64,000 nt of DNA from Sphaerotilus sulfidivorans. Lineage in GTDB: Bacteria > Pseudomonadota > Gammaproteobacteria > Burkholderiales > Burkholderiaceae_C. Position 1 is the stretch's first letter. Each line of letters begins with the position of its first letter. The notes under the pieces were generated by a model. That model was not told where the DNA came from and searched no databases. It saw nothing but the letters and a program-made list of their open reading frames with translations. Location of the stretch: positions 1 through 64,000 of the forward strand of contig NZ_JACCPY010000007.1 of NCBI RefSeq assembly GCF_013426975.1, in the 5' to 3' direction. The position numbers and the translations under genes were made by a program. Below are positions 45,920 through 54,787 of the stretch, in pieces.

Positions 45920-46849
45920 ATGGTCACCAAGAAGCCCAAAGGACTCGGTCGCGGTCTCGAAGCCCTGCTCGGGCCGCAGGTCATGGACAGCGCGCCGGCG
46001 CGAGGCGGGCGCGATCCGCTGCCCGCGGCGATCGCGCTCGATCAGCTGCTGCCCGGCAAGTACCAGCCGCGCACCCGCATGGACGAGGGCTCGCTGTTCG
46101 AGCTGGCCGAGAGCATCCGCTCCCAGGGCGTGATGCAGCCGGTGCTGGTGCGCCAGGTCGAGCCGCGCGACGGCCTGCCGATGTACGAGATCATCGCGGG
46201 CGAGCGGCGCACCCGCGCCGCGCGTCTGGCCGGGCTGACTGAGGTGCCGGTGCTGGTGCGCGACGTGCCCGACCAGGCGGTCGCGGTCATGGCGCTGATC
46301 GAGAACATCCAGCGCGAGGATCTCAATCCGCTCGAGGAGGCGCAGGGCGTGCAGCGCCTCATCAGCGAGTTCGGCCTGAACCGCGAGGGCGCGGCCCAGG
46401 CGATCGGCCGCTCGGCCAGCGCCGTCTCGAACATGCTGCGCCTGCTGAACCTGGTCGAGCCGGTCCAGCAGATGCTGACCGCCGGTGACCTCGACATGGG
46501 CCATGCCCGGGCGCTGCTGTCGCTCGACCGGGCTCGCCAGATCACCTGCGCGCACGAGATCGTCGCGCGCAAGCTGTCGGTGCGCGAGACCGAGCGGCTG
46601 GTCAATCGCCTGCACGAGGACGAGGCCATCCGCACCGGCGCCGCCTCGGCCGCCGGCCGCACGCCGCCGCCGAAGTCGCGCGACGTGCTGCGCCTCGAGG
46701 AGCAGCTCGCCGATCTGCTGGCGGTGCCGGTCGAGATCCGCATCCGCAAGCGCACCAAGCGCGGCGACCAGGGCGAGCTGGCGATCTCCTTCGGCTCGCT
46801 CGACGACCTGGGCGCGCTGCTTGACCGGCTCGGCATCACCGAGCGCTGA
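45920..46849 (+). CDS. parB: Chromosome partitioning protein ParB
   Basis: A 309-residue ParB/Spo0J. It is a CTP-dependent clamp that loads at parS sites and helps segregate origins. The N-terminal GLGRGLEALLG motif contacts ParA. The CTPase/box II motif GERRTRAARLAG is at 94-105 and the helix-turn-helix includes QAIGRSASAVSNMLRLL. The C-terminal dimerisation domain ends the protein. It lies about 23 kb from dnaA, consistent with an origin-proximal location. ParA is not in the window, and no full parS palindrome was seen. Confidence 0.95.
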   Translation: MVTKKPKGLGRGLEALLGPQVMDSAPARGGRDPLPAAIALDQLLPGKYQPRTRMDEGSLFELAESIRSQGVMQPVLVRQVEPRDGLPMYEIIAGERRTRAARLAGLTEVPVLVRDVPDQAVAVMALIENIQREDLNPLEEAQGVQRLISEFGLNREGAAQAIGRSASAVSNMLRLLNLVEPVQQMLTAGDLDMGHARALLSLDRARQITCAHEIVARKLSVRETERLVNRLHEDEAIRTGAASAAGRTPPPKSRDVLRLEEQLADLLAVPVEIRIRKRTKRGDQGELAISFGSLDDLGALLDRLGITER

Positions 46850-46869
46850 GCTGGCCCTGACCTGTCGAA

Positions 46870-46896
46870 GCCCCCCGGGCGGCGGGGGATTGTTTC
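46870..46896 (+). terminator. Possible terminator after parB
   Basis: A GC hairpin with a run of six C (from 46871) pairing with five G (near 46884-46888), followed by ATTGTTT, 20 bp after the parB stop. The remaining 46897-47325 gap holds no gene but contains a sigma-54 promoter and a leader inverted repeat (listed separately). Confidence 0.4.
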
Positions 46897-46986
46897 AGGC
46901 TGATCAACCTGTTCTGGGGTCTTGATAGCCTGCACGTCATGCGTCAGGATGTTCTCGAGCCCTGCAGCTCAGCGTGTGCGCATCAT

Positions 46987-47002
46987 CGGCACGCCAATTG
47001 CA
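46987..47002 (+). promoter_or_regulatory. Sigma-54 (RpoN) promoter of the prkA operon
   Basis: The 16-mer CGGCACGCCAATTGCA has GG at -24, GC at -12 and exactly 10 bp between them. Only the first base deviates from the TGGCACG-N4-TTGCA consensus. The predicted start is near 47013, giving a leader of about 310 bases to prkA. The E. coli homologues (yeaGH) are known to be nitrogen-regulated through NtrC and sigma-54, which supports the call. An enhancer site was not identified. Confidence 0.65.
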
Positions 47003-47202
47003 TGGCTCGACAGCGTGCGCGGTCCGCAGTGACGGATTGCGCGGCGTGTGACGGCCAGATGAAAAAGCCGTGCCGTGCCGGGGTTCTTTCATGGACTGCG
47101 CCGCTCAAGTTGAACGAAGCTGACCACGCCGAGTCACAGCAGCCATCACGGTGACCTCTCCCCGTTGTCACCCGAACGGCCTGCAGCAGACCAACGGAAA
47201 GC

Positions 47203-47263
47203 TCTGATGGAGCCTCGCGGCTCCGAGCCCGGATCGGACATCGGTCGCAGGGACTCCATCAGA
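47203..47263 (+). other. Inverted repeat in the prkA leader
   Basis: Perfect 10-bp arms TCTGATGGAG (47203-47212) and CTCCATCAGA (47254-47263) enclose 41 bases that can form smaller GC hairpins. The stem ends 62 bp before the prkA ATG and inside the predicted transcript, so it may shape translation or RNA stability. No known riboswitch was recognised. Confidence 0.45.
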
Positions 47264-47325
47264 TCTTCCCTGGTGGCGCGACACTGGTCCTGTCGCCCAT
47301 CGCCTGACTTCACAGGAGGCCTGCA

Positions 47326-49248
47326 ATGGACGTGATCAGCAACTTCGCCGCTCGCTACGAACGTACTCGCGAGGAGGAAATCTCCCTCGAGGACTATCTC
47401 GCCGAGTGCAAGCGCAATCCCCTGGCCTACGCCTCGGCGGCCGAGCGCATGCTCAAGGCCATCGGCGAGCCGAAGATGGTCGACACCCGCAACGATCCGC
47501 GCCTGTCGCGCATCTTCGCGAACAAGGTCATCAAGGTCTATCCCGCCTTCGCCGAGTTCTACGGCATGGAGGACGCGATCGAGCAGGTCGTCTCCTACTT
47601 CCGCCATGCCGCGCAGGGCCTGGAGGAGAAGAAGCAGATCCTCTACCTGCTGGGCCCGGTGGGCGGGGGCAAGAGCTCGATCGCCGAGCGCCTGAAGCAG
47701 CTGATGCAGGAGATGCCCTTCTACGCGATCAAGGGCTCGCCGGTGAACGAGTCGCCGCTGGGCCTGTTCGATCCGGCCGAGGACGGCCCGGTGCTCGAGA
47801 AGGAGTTCGGCATCCCGTCGCGCTATCTCAACCGGGTGATGAGCCCCTGGGCGGTCAAGCGCCTGGAGGAATACGGCGGCGACATCCGCCGCTTCAAGGT
47901 GGTCAAGCGCTATCCCTCGATCCTCAAGCAGGTCGGCATCGCCAAGACCGAGCCGGGCGACGAGAACAACCAGGACATCAGCGCGCTGGTCGGCAAGGTC
48001 GACATCCGCAAGCTCGAGACCTATGCCCAGGACGATCCGGACGCCTACAGCTACTCCGGCGGCCTGTGCCTGGCCAACCAGGGCCTGCTCGAGTTCGTGG
48101 AGATGTTCAAGGCGCCGATCAAGGTGCTGCACCCGCTGCTGACCGCCACGCAGGAGGCCAACTTCAAGGGCACCGAGGGCTTCGGCGCCATCCCGTTTGA
48201 TGGCATCGTGCTGGCCCACTCGAACGAGAGCGAGTGGAAGACCTTCCGCAACAACAAGAACAACGAGGCCTTCCTCGACCGGATCTACATCGTCAAGGTG
48301 CCGTACTGCCTGCGGGTCTCGGAAGAGGTGAAGATCTACGAGAAGCTGCTGAAGGGCTCGTCGCTGGCCGGGGCCACCTGCGCGCCGGGCACGCTGAAGA
48401 TGATGAGCCAGTTCGCCATCCTCACCCGCCTGAAGGAGCCGGAGAACTCCAGCCTCTTCAGCAAGATGATGATCTACGACGGCGAGAACCTGAAGGACAC
48501 CGACCCGCGCGCCAAGAGCTACCAGGAGTACCGCGACTACGCCGGCGTCGACGAGGGCATGAGCGGCATCTCGACGCGCTTCGCCTACAAGATCCTGTCC
48601 AAGGTCTTCAACTTCGACACCACCGAGGTGGCTGCCAACCCGGTGCACCTGATGTACGTGCTGGAGCAGCAGATCGAGCGCGAGCAGTTCCCGGCCGAGA
48701 CCGAGTCGAAGTACATCGCCTTCATCAAGGAGCTGCTGGCGCCGAAGTACGCCGAGTTCATCGGCAAGGAGATCCAGACCGCCTACCTCGAGAGCTACAG
48801 CGAGTACGGCCAGAACATCTTCGACCGCTATGTCACCTATGCCGACTACTGGATCCAGGACCAGGAATACCGCGACACCGACACCGGCGAGGTCTTCGAC
48901 CGCTCCAGCCTGAATGCCGAGCTGGAGAAGATCGAGAAGCCGGCCGGCATCGCCAACCCGAAGGACTTCCGCAACGAGATCGTCAACTTCGTGCTGCGCG
49001 CGCGGGCCAACAACCAGGGCAAGAACCCGGTCTGGACCAGCTACGAGAAGCTGCGCACGGTGATCGAGAAGAAGATGTTCTCGAACACCGAGGAACTGCT
49101 GCCGGTCATCAGCTTCAACGCCAAGGCCAGCGCGGACGAGGCGAAGAAGCACGAGAACTTCGTGCAGCGCATGGTCGACAAGGGCTACACCTCCAAGCAG
49201 GTCCGCCTGCTGTGCGAGTGGTACCTGCGCGTGCGCAAGTCCAGCTGA
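47326..49248 (+). CDS. prkA: PrkA-family serine protein kinase (YeaG)
   Basis: A 640-residue PrkA/YeaG protein. An AAA+-like N-terminal module has Walker A GPVGGGKS (110-117) and a LFDPAEDGPVLEKEFGIP motif. A C-terminal kinase-like domain (about 380-640) follows. Family members are stress and nitrogen-starvation kinases, and some also show protease activity. AGGAGG 6 bases before the ATG is a near-perfect ribosome-binding site. It is first in a prkA-yeaH-ycgB operon and is preceded by a sigma-54 promoter. Confidence 0.95.
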   Translation: MDVISNFAARYERTREEEISLEDYLAECKRNPLAYASAAERMLKAIGEPKMVDTRNDPRLSRIFANKVIKVYPAFAEFYGMEDAIEQVVSYFRHAAQGLEEKKQILYLLGPVGGGKSSIAERLKQLMQEMPFYAIKGSPVNESPLGLFDPAEDGPVLEKEFGIPSRYLNRVMSPWAVKRLEEYGGDIRRFKVVKRYPSILKQVGIAKTEPGDENNQDISALVGKVDIRKLETYAQDDPDAYSYSGGLCLANQGLLEFVEMFKAPIKVLHPLLTATQEANFKGTEGFGAIPFDGIVLAHSNESEWKTFRNNKNNEAFLDRIYIVKVPYCLRVSEEVKIYEKLLKGSSLAGATCAPGTLKMMSQFAILTRLKEPENSSLFSKMMIYDGENLKDTDPRAKSYQEYRDYAGVDEGMSGISTRFAYKILSKVFNFDTTEVAANPVHLMYVLEQQIEREQFPAETESKYIAFIKELLAPKYAEFIGKEIQTAYLESYSEYGQNIFDRYVTYADYWIQDQEYRDTDTGEVFDRSSLNAELEKIEKPAGIANPKDFRNEIVNFVLRARANNQGKNPVWTSYEKLRTVIEKKMFSNTEELLPVISFNAKASADEAKKHENFVQRMVDKGYTSKQVRLLCEWYLRVRKSS

Positions 49249-49307
49249 GCCCCCGGTCGCCCCGGCGCCGGGAGGGGCCGGGGTGGCGTCACATCGCAAG
49301 GTGAACC

Positions 49308-50594
49308 ATGTTGCAGCAGATCATCGACCGCAGGCTCTCGGGGAAGAACAAGTCCATCGGCAACCGCGAGCGCTTCCTGCGACGCTACAAGGAGCAGATC
49401 AAGGGGGCGGTGCGTCGAGCCATCGACGGCCGCGGCATCCGCGATCTCGAGCGTGGCGAGGACATCCGCATCCCCAAGAAGGACATCAGCGAGCCGGTCT
49501 TCCACCATGGCCAGGGCGGTCAGCGCGACATGGTCCATCCGGGCAATCAGGAGTATGTGACCGGTGACCGCATCGCGCGGCCGAAGGGCGGCGGCGGGGG
49601 CGGCGGCTCCGGCAAGGGCCAGGCGAGCGACTCCGGCGAGGGCGAGGACGACTTCGTCTTCAGCCTCAGCAAGGAGGAGTTCATGCAGGTCTTCTTCGAG
49701 GACCTGGCGCTGCCGCACCTGATCCGCACCCAGCTGGCCGAGACGCCGGAGTGGAAGTCGCACCGCGCCGGCTTCACCAGCGACGGCACGCCCAACAACC
49801 TGCATGTGGTGCGCTCGATGCGCGGCGCGCTGGGCCGGCGCATCGCGCTGGGCACCGACAAGCGGCGCGAACTGCACCAGCTTGAGGCGCACCTGGAGAC
49901 GCTGCTGGCACAGCCGGCGGATGCCGAACGCGACGACGCGATCGCCCAGACCCGCGAGCGCATCGCGCTGCTGCGCTCGCGCATCGAGGCGATTCCCTTT
50001 CTCGACCCGATCGACCTGCGCTTCCGCAGCCGGGTCCGGGTGCCGGTGCCGACCTCCAAGGCGGTGATGTTCTGCCTGATGGATGTTTCCGGTTCGATGG
50101 ACGAGTCGCGCAAGGAGCTGTCCAAGCGCTTCTTCATCCTGCTCTACCTGTTCCTGACCCGGCACTACGAGAAGATCGACATCGTCTTCATCCGCCACCA
50201 CACCCAGGCGCAGGAGGTGGACGAGCAAGGCTTCTTCCACTCGACCGAGACCGGCGGCACGGTGGTGTCGAGCGCGCTGGTGCTGATGGAGGAGATCATC
50301 CGCGCCCGCTACCCCAGCGACCAGTGGAACATCTACGGCGCGCAGGCCAGCGACGGCGACAACTGGCACCACGACTCGGGCCGCTGCCGCGAGATCCTGC
50401 AGAACAAGATCCTGCCGCTGTGCCGCTACTACGCCTATGTGCAGGTGGCCGAGCCGGAGCAGAACCTCTGGGACGAGTACACCCGGCTGTCCGAGACCTC
50501 GGGGCCGCATTTCGCGATGCGCAAGGTCACCAGCGCCGACCAGATCTATCCGGTCTTCCGCGACCTGTTCAAGAAGGAAGGAGCCGCCGCATGA
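49308..50594 (+). CDS. yeaH: YeaH/YhbH family protein (DUF444, VWA-like)
   Basis: A 428-residue DUF444 protein. A basic N-terminus (IIDRRLSGKNKSIGNRERFLRRYK) is followed by a Gly-rich hinge near 85-105 and a C-terminal von Willebrand A-like fold with an intact MIDAS D259-x-S261-x-S263 (MDVSGSMDES). It always travels with PrkA and SpoVR and probably acts as their adaptor or substrate. It begins 59 bp after prkA. The stop overlaps the ycgB start as ATGA. Confidence 0.93.
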   Translation: MLQQIIDRRLSGKNKSIGNRERFLRRYKEQIKGAVRRAIDGRGIRDLERGEDIRIPKKDISEPVFHHGQGGQRDMVHPGNQEYVTGDRIARPKGGGGGGGSGKGQASDSGEGEDDFVFSLSKEEFMQVFFEDLALPHLIRTQLAETPEWKSHRAGFTSDGTPNNLHVVRSMRGALGRRIALGTDKRRELHQLEAHLETLLAQPADAERDDAIAQTRERIALLRSRIEAIPFLDPIDLRFRSRVRVPVPTSKAVMFCLMDVSGSMDESRKELSKRFFILLYLFLTRHYEKIDIVFIRHHTQAQEVDEQGFFHSTETGGTVVSSALVLMEEIIRARYPSDQWNIYGAQASDGDNWHHDSGRCREILQNKILPLCRYYAYVQVAEPEQNLWDEYTRLSETSGPHFAMRKVTSADQIYPVFRDLFKKEGAAA

Positions 50595-52159
50595 AGAACC
50601 ATCCGTTCATCGCGATGAAGGACCTGCGCGACGGCCCGCTGCCTGCCGGCGAGCGCCCGGCCGAGCCGCTGCCCGGCCAGAGCGACTGGAACTTCGAGCT
50701 GGTCGAGCGCTATCACGAGGTCATCCGCCGCACCGCCTCGCGCTTCGGCATCGACACCTATCCGAACCAGCTCGAGATCATCACCGCCGAGCAGATGATG
50801 GACGCCTACGCCTCGGTCGGCATGCCGGTGAACTACCGTCACTGGAGCTACGGCAAGGAGTTCATCTCGACCGAAAAGAACTATCGCCGCGGCCACATGG
50901 GCCTGGCCTACGAGATCGTCATCAACTCCAACCCCTGCATCAGCTACCTGATGGAGGAGAACACGATGGCGATGCAGGCGCTGGTGATCGCGCATGCCGC
51001 CTACGGCCACAACAGCTTCTTCAAGGGCAACTACCTGTTCCGGATGTGGACGGATGCGGCGTCGATCATCGACTACCTCGTCTACGCCAAGAACTATGTC
51101 GCCGCCTGCGAGGAGCGCCACGGCATCGACACCGTCGAGCTTTTCCTCGACAGCTGCCATGCGCTGATGAACCACGGCGTCGACCGCTACCGCCGCCCGA
51201 GCCGCAAGTCGCTCGCGCAGGAGCTGTCCGAGCGCAAGGAGCGCGAGGCCTACGCGCAGCAGCAGGTCAACGACCTGTGGCGCACGCTGCCGCGCCGCAG
51301 CGAGAAGGCCGACGACATCAGCGCCAACCGCCGCTTTCCCGAGGAGCCGCAGGAGAACCTGCTGTACTTCATCGAGAAGAACGCGCCGCTGCTCGAGCCC
51401 TGGCAGCGCGAGCTGGTGCGCATCGTGCGCAAGATCGCGCAGTACTTCTACCCGCAGCGCCAGAGCCAGGTGATGAACGAGGGCTGGGCCACCTTCTGGC
51501 ACTACAAGCTGCTCAACACCATGTACGACGAGGGCTGGCTGACCGACGGCGTGATGATCGAGTGGCTGAAGTCGCACACCAACGTGGTCTACCAGCCACG
51601 GGTGGGCGACCGCGGCTACAGCGGCATCAACCCCTACGCGCTGGGCTTCGCGATGTACAACGACATCCAGCGCATCTGCCAGAACCCGACCGAGGAGGAC
51701 CGCCAGTGGTTCCCCGAGCTGGCGGGCTCGCCGTGGCTGCCGGCGCTCGACCACGCGATGCGCAACTTCAAGGACGAGAGCTTCATCGGCCAGTACCTGA
51801 GCCCGAAGCTGATGCGCGACCTGCGCCTGTTCGCGATCCACGACGACGAGAAGAAGTCGGAGATCGAGGTGGCGGCCATTCACGACGAGAGCGGCTACCG
51901 CCGGGTGCGCGAGCTGCTGTCGCAGCAGTACGACCTTGGCAGCCGCGAGCCCAACATCCAGGTCTGGAACGTCAACCTGCGCGGCGACCGGTCGCTGACG
52001 CTGCGCCACTTCCAGCACAAGGACCGCCCGCTGGCCGACAGCGCCAGCGAGGTGCTCAAGCATGTCGCGCGGCTGTGGGGCTTCGCGGTCCACCTCGAGA
52101 GCGCCAACGCCAAGGGCGACATCACCAAGCGCTGGGCGGTGCCGTCGCCGACGCACTGA
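50591..52159 (+). CDS. ycgB: SpoVR family protein (YcgB)
   Basis: A 522-residue SpoVR-like protein, named after the Bacillus cortex-formation gene but widespread in non-sporulating Gram-negatives. Conserved segments are WNFELVERYHEVIRRTA, NYRHWSYGKEF, NSNPCISYLMEENTMAMQ, MNEGWATFWHYK and NPYALGFAMY. The histidine/glutamate-rich core suggests a metal or ligand site, but no activity is established. The ATG at 50591 overlaps the yeaH stop. It is the third gene of the stress operon. Confidence 0.93.
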   Translation: MKNHPFIAMKDLRDGPLPAGERPAEPLPGQSDWNFELVERYHEVIRRTASRFGIDTYPNQLEIITAEQMMDAYASVGMPVNYRHWSYGKEFISTEKNYRRGHMGLAYEIVINSNPCISYLMEENTMAMQALVIAHAAYGHNSFFKGNYLFRMWTDAASIIDYLVYAKNYVAACEERHGIDTVELFLDSCHALMNHGVDRYRRPSRKSLAQELSERKEREAYAQQQVNDLWRTLPRRSEKADDISANRRFPEEPQENLLYFIEKNAPLLEPWQRELVRIVRKIAQYFYPQRQSQVMNEGWATFWHYKLLNTMYDEGWLTDGVMIEWLKSHTNVVYQPRVGDRGYSGINPYALGFAMYNDIQRICQNPTEEDRQWFPELAGSPWLPALDHAMRNFKDESFIGQYLSPKLMRDLRLFAIHDDEKKSEIEVAAIHDESGYRRVRELLSQQYDLGSREPNIQVWNVNLRGDRSLTLRHFQHKDRPLADSASEVLKHVARLWGFAVHLESANAKGDITKRWAVPSPTH

Positions 52160-52203
52160 GGAGACGGGCGCGCCGCCTCCCGTCCGCCGCCTGCGCCTCG
52201 CGC

Positions 52204-53625
52204 TCACGCCTCGAAGATCTTCCCCGGATTCATGATGTTCTTCGGGTCGAGCGCCTGCTTGACCGCGCGCATCAGGCCGACCGCGGCCGGGCCGGCCTCG
52301 TCGAGCAGGAAGCCCATCTTGTGCAGGCCGATGCCGTGCTCGCCGGTGCAGGTGCCGCCCAGGCGCAGCGAGCGGCCGACCAGCTGCGCGCTGAGCGTCT
52401 CGGCCAGCACGCGCTCCTCGGGCTGCGTCGGGTCGATCAGGTAGCCGATGTGGAAATTGCCGTCGCCGACATGGCCGACGAGGAAATAGGGCAGGCCGGC
52501 GGCGTCGGCCTCGGCGACTGATTCGCCGATGGCCTCGGCCAGGCGCGAGATCGGCACGCAGGTGTCGGTGGTGACGCAGCGGCAGCCCGGGCGGGTCTGC
52601 AGCGCGGCGAAGTAGGCGTGGTGGCGCGCGGTCCACAGCCGGGTGCGCTCCTCCGGCGTGGTCGCCCACTCGAAGGACTCGCCGCCCAGCTCGGCGGCGA
52701 TGTCCTGCACCGTGCGCGCCTGCTCGGCCACGCCGGCGGGCGAGCCGTGGAATTCCATCAGCAGCATCGGCTGCTCCCGCAGGCTCAGGCGGTCGTGGCG
52801 GTTGACCGCCGCCACCGTGCGGCCGTCGAGCAGCTCGCAGCGCGCGATCGGCACGCCCATCTGGATGATCGCGATCGTGGTCTGCACCGCCGCGTCGACC
52901 GAGGGGAAATGGCAGATCGCCGCCGACACCGCCTCGGGCAGCGGGTAGAGCTTCAGCGTGATCTCGGTCATCACGCCCAGCGTGCCCTCGCTGCCGACGA
53001 ACAGGCGCGTCAGGTCGTAGCCGGCGCTGGACTTGCGCGCACGCGTGCCGGTGCGCACCCATTCGCCGCTGGCGCTGACCACGCCCAGTGCCAGCACGTT
53101 CTCGCGCATGGTGCCGTAGCGCACCGCGTTGGTGCCTGATGCCCGCGTGGCGGTCATGCCGCCGATCGAGGCGTCGGCACCCGGGTCGATCGGGAAGAAC
53201 AGGCCCGCGTGGCGCAGCTCCTCGTTGAGCCGGGTGCGGGTGACGCCGGCCTGCACGGTGACGGTCAGGTCCTCGGCGTTGATCTCGAGAATGCGGTTCA
53301 TGCGCGACAGGTCCAGGCTCAGCCCGCCCTGCACCGCCAGCAGGTGGCCCTCGAGCGAGGAGCCCACGCCGTACGGAATCACCGGCACCGCGAAGCGGTC
53401 GGCCAGCCGCACCGCGTCGATCACGTCCTGGTTGGACTCGCAATAGACGACCGCATCGGGCGGCGGCACGTCGAAGGGCGATTCGTCGCGGCCGTGCAGC
53501 TCGCGCACCGCCATCGCGGTCGAGCAGCGATCGCCAAAGCGCGCACGCAGCGCGTCGACCATCTCGGCCGGCATCGGGCGCGGCGCGATCACGGGAGTGG
53601 GGTGGGCATGCTGCGGGGCATTCAT
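52204..53625 (-). CDS. FAD-linked oxidase, D-lactate dehydrogenase (cytochrome)-like
   Basis: A 473-residue VAO/PCMH-type flavoenzyme. The FAD-binding half shows VPYGVGSSLEGH-like IPYGVGSSLEGHLLAV, TVQAGVTRTRLNEEL, PGADASIGGMTATRASGTNAVRYGTM and LFVGSEGTLGVMTEI. The C-terminal cap has HVGDGNFH and CTGEHGIGLHKMGFL, where the His residues are catalytic in the D-lactate/glycolate group. It likely oxidises a 2-hydroxyacid and passes electrons to a cytochrome or quinone. ATG 53625 with GGAAGGAT upstream is the start. An extension to 53751 is non-homologous. Confidence 0.88.
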   Translation of the reverse strand: MNAPQHAHPTPVIAPRPMPAEMVDALRARFGDRCSTAMAVRELHGRDESPFDVPPPDAVVYCESNQDVIDAVRLADRFAVPVIPYGVGSSLEGHLLAVQGGLSLDLSRMNRILEINAEDLTVTVQAGVTRTRLNEELRHAGLFFPIDPGADASIGGMTATRASGTNAVRYGTMRENVLALGVVSASGEWVRTGTRARKSSAGYDLTRLFVGSEGTLGVMTEITLKLYPLPEAVSAAICHFPSVDAAVQTTIAIIQMGVPIARCELLDGRTVAAVNRHDRLSLREQPMLLMEFHGSPAGVAEQARTVQDIAAELGGESFEWATTPEERTRLWTARHHAYFAALQTRPGCRCVTTDTCVPISRLAEAIGESVAEADAAGLPYFLVGHVGDGNFHIGYLIDPTQPEERVLAETLSAQLVGRSLRLGGTCTGEHGIGLHKMGFLLDEAGPAAVGLMRAVKQALDPKNIMNPGKIFEA

Positions 53626-53737
53626 CGGCGATCCTTCCGGCCTGTGTCGGCGCTGTCTCCAGAGGAGGGTCATTCTAGGCAGCGGGCCGGGCTGCCGGCA
53701 TCGGCACGGTGGCGGCCCGGTGGGGGCAGGGTGGAAC

Positions 53738-53751
53738 ATGATCCAGATCAT
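53738..53751. promoter_or_regulatory. FNR/CRP-type palindrome upstream of the DUF2892 gene
   Basis: ATGAT-N4-ATCAT (53738-53751) has the core TGAT-N4-ATCA of FNR/Anr/Dnr sites, 79 bp before the DUF2892 start. The preceding bases make the 11-mer GGAACATGATC shared with the inverted repeat near 10593-10616. Control by oxygen, NO or another CRP/FNR regulator is inferred. Confidence 0.45.
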
Positions 53752-53830
53752 CCTGCAGTGGTACTGCAGAGGGATACTTCAGGGGGCATCTTTTGCCCTG
53801 CCCCTGAAGTTCCTGTCCTGGAGAGCGACC

Positions 53831-54031
53831 ATGATGAAGACCAATGTCGGCGGCCTCGACCGCATCCTGCGCATCCTCGTCGGTCTGGTGCTGATCGCGC
53901 TGGCGGCCACCGGCACGGTCGGCGCCTGGGGCTGGATCGGCATCGTGCCGCTGGCCACCGGCCTGCTGCGCAGCTGCCCGCTCTATTCGATCATCGGGCT
54001 GAACACCTGCCCGCTGTCCTCGCGGTCCTGA
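53831..54031 (+). CDS. DUF2892 small membrane protein
   Basis: A 66-residue YgaP-like DUF2892 protein with the typical NVGGLDRILRILVGLVLI start, two hydrophobic helices (about 12-30 and 35-50), and the CPLYSIIGLNTCP motif whose two cysteines are conserved. These proteins often accompany rhodanese or respiratory stress genes. ATG 53831 (or 53834) follows GGAGAGCGACC. The gene is isolated between the flavoenzyme and GntR genes, behind an FNR-like site. Confidence 0.82.
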   Translation: MMKTNVGGLDRILRILVGLVLIALAATGTVGAWGWIGIVPLATGLLRSCPLYSIIGLNTCPLSSRS

Positions 54032-54064
54032 TCTCGCGGTCCTGAGGCCGTCTTCCCGGCGCGC

Positions 54065-54787
54065 TCAGCGCGTGCCGTCGCCGGGTTCGCGGTAGGCGCC
54101 GAACAGATCGCGCGGCCGGGCGCCGCGTGAGCCGGCGCGCACCCGCGGCTCCTCGAGCGAGCGCTCGATCTCCTGCAGATGGCGGCGCATCTCGGTGGCG
54201 GCGCTGGCGCCGGTGCCGGCCAGCGCGGCGATCAGCTCGACATGGCGGTGCGCGACGCAGGCCGGCGTGCCGGCGGGCTGGTACAGCGCCGTCAGCAGCG
54301 AGGTGGTCGGCAGCAGGCCGTCGAGCATGCGCACGAAGACCGGGTTGCCGCCCATCAGCGCGAGCCGGCGATGGAATTCGCCAGAGAGCCGGATCGCCGC
54401 CGCGCGGTCGCCCTGGGCCTGCGCACGGGCCTCGGCCTCGACCAGCGTTTCCAGCTCGGCCACTTGCTCGGCGTGCAGCCGCCCGGCCAGCCGGCGGGCG
54501 ATCTCGCATTCCACCACCCGGCGAGCGTCGAAGACATGGCGCGCATCGTCGCGGGTCGGTGCGGGCACCTGCGCGCCGCGGTTGTGCTGCAGCGCGATGA
54601 CCTGCTCCTGCGCCAGGCGCTGCAGCGCCTGCCTGACCACCGTGCGCGAGACCTCGAAGCGCGCGGCCAGCTCCTCCTCGCGCAGCCGCGTGCCTGGGGC
54701 CAGGCGGCGCTCCAGGATGTCGGTGTAGAGGCCTTCGTAGACGCGCTCGGTGGCGGTCGGCGGCGCGGGCGTGTCGTCGTCGTTCAT
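54065..54787 (-). CDS. GntR/FadR-family transcriptional regulator
   Basis: A 240-residue FCD-type GntR regulator. The N-terminal winged helix (about 10-78) has PGTRLREEELAARFEVSRTVVRQALQRLAQEQVI. The helical FCD ligand domain (about 85-215) contains D-x3-R and the metal-site histidine pattern (EFHRRL, AHRHVELI). It overlaps the permease gene upstream by 4 bp (ATGA), making it the last gene of the ABC importer operon. Two TTGTATGCAA boxes upstream of that operon are plausible operators, so it likely autoregulates. Confidence 0.9.
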   Translation of the reverse strand: MNDDDTPAPPTATERVYEGLYTDILERRLAPGTRLREEELAARFEVSRTVVRQALQRLAQEQVIALQHNRGAQVPAPTRDDARHVFDARRVVECEIARRLAGRLHAEQVAELETLVEAEARAQAQGDRAAAIRLSGEFHRRLALMGGNPVFVRMLDGLLPTTSLLTALYQPAGTPACVAHRHVELIAALAGTGASAATEMRRHLQEIERSLEEPRVRAGSRGARPRDLFGAYREPGDGTR

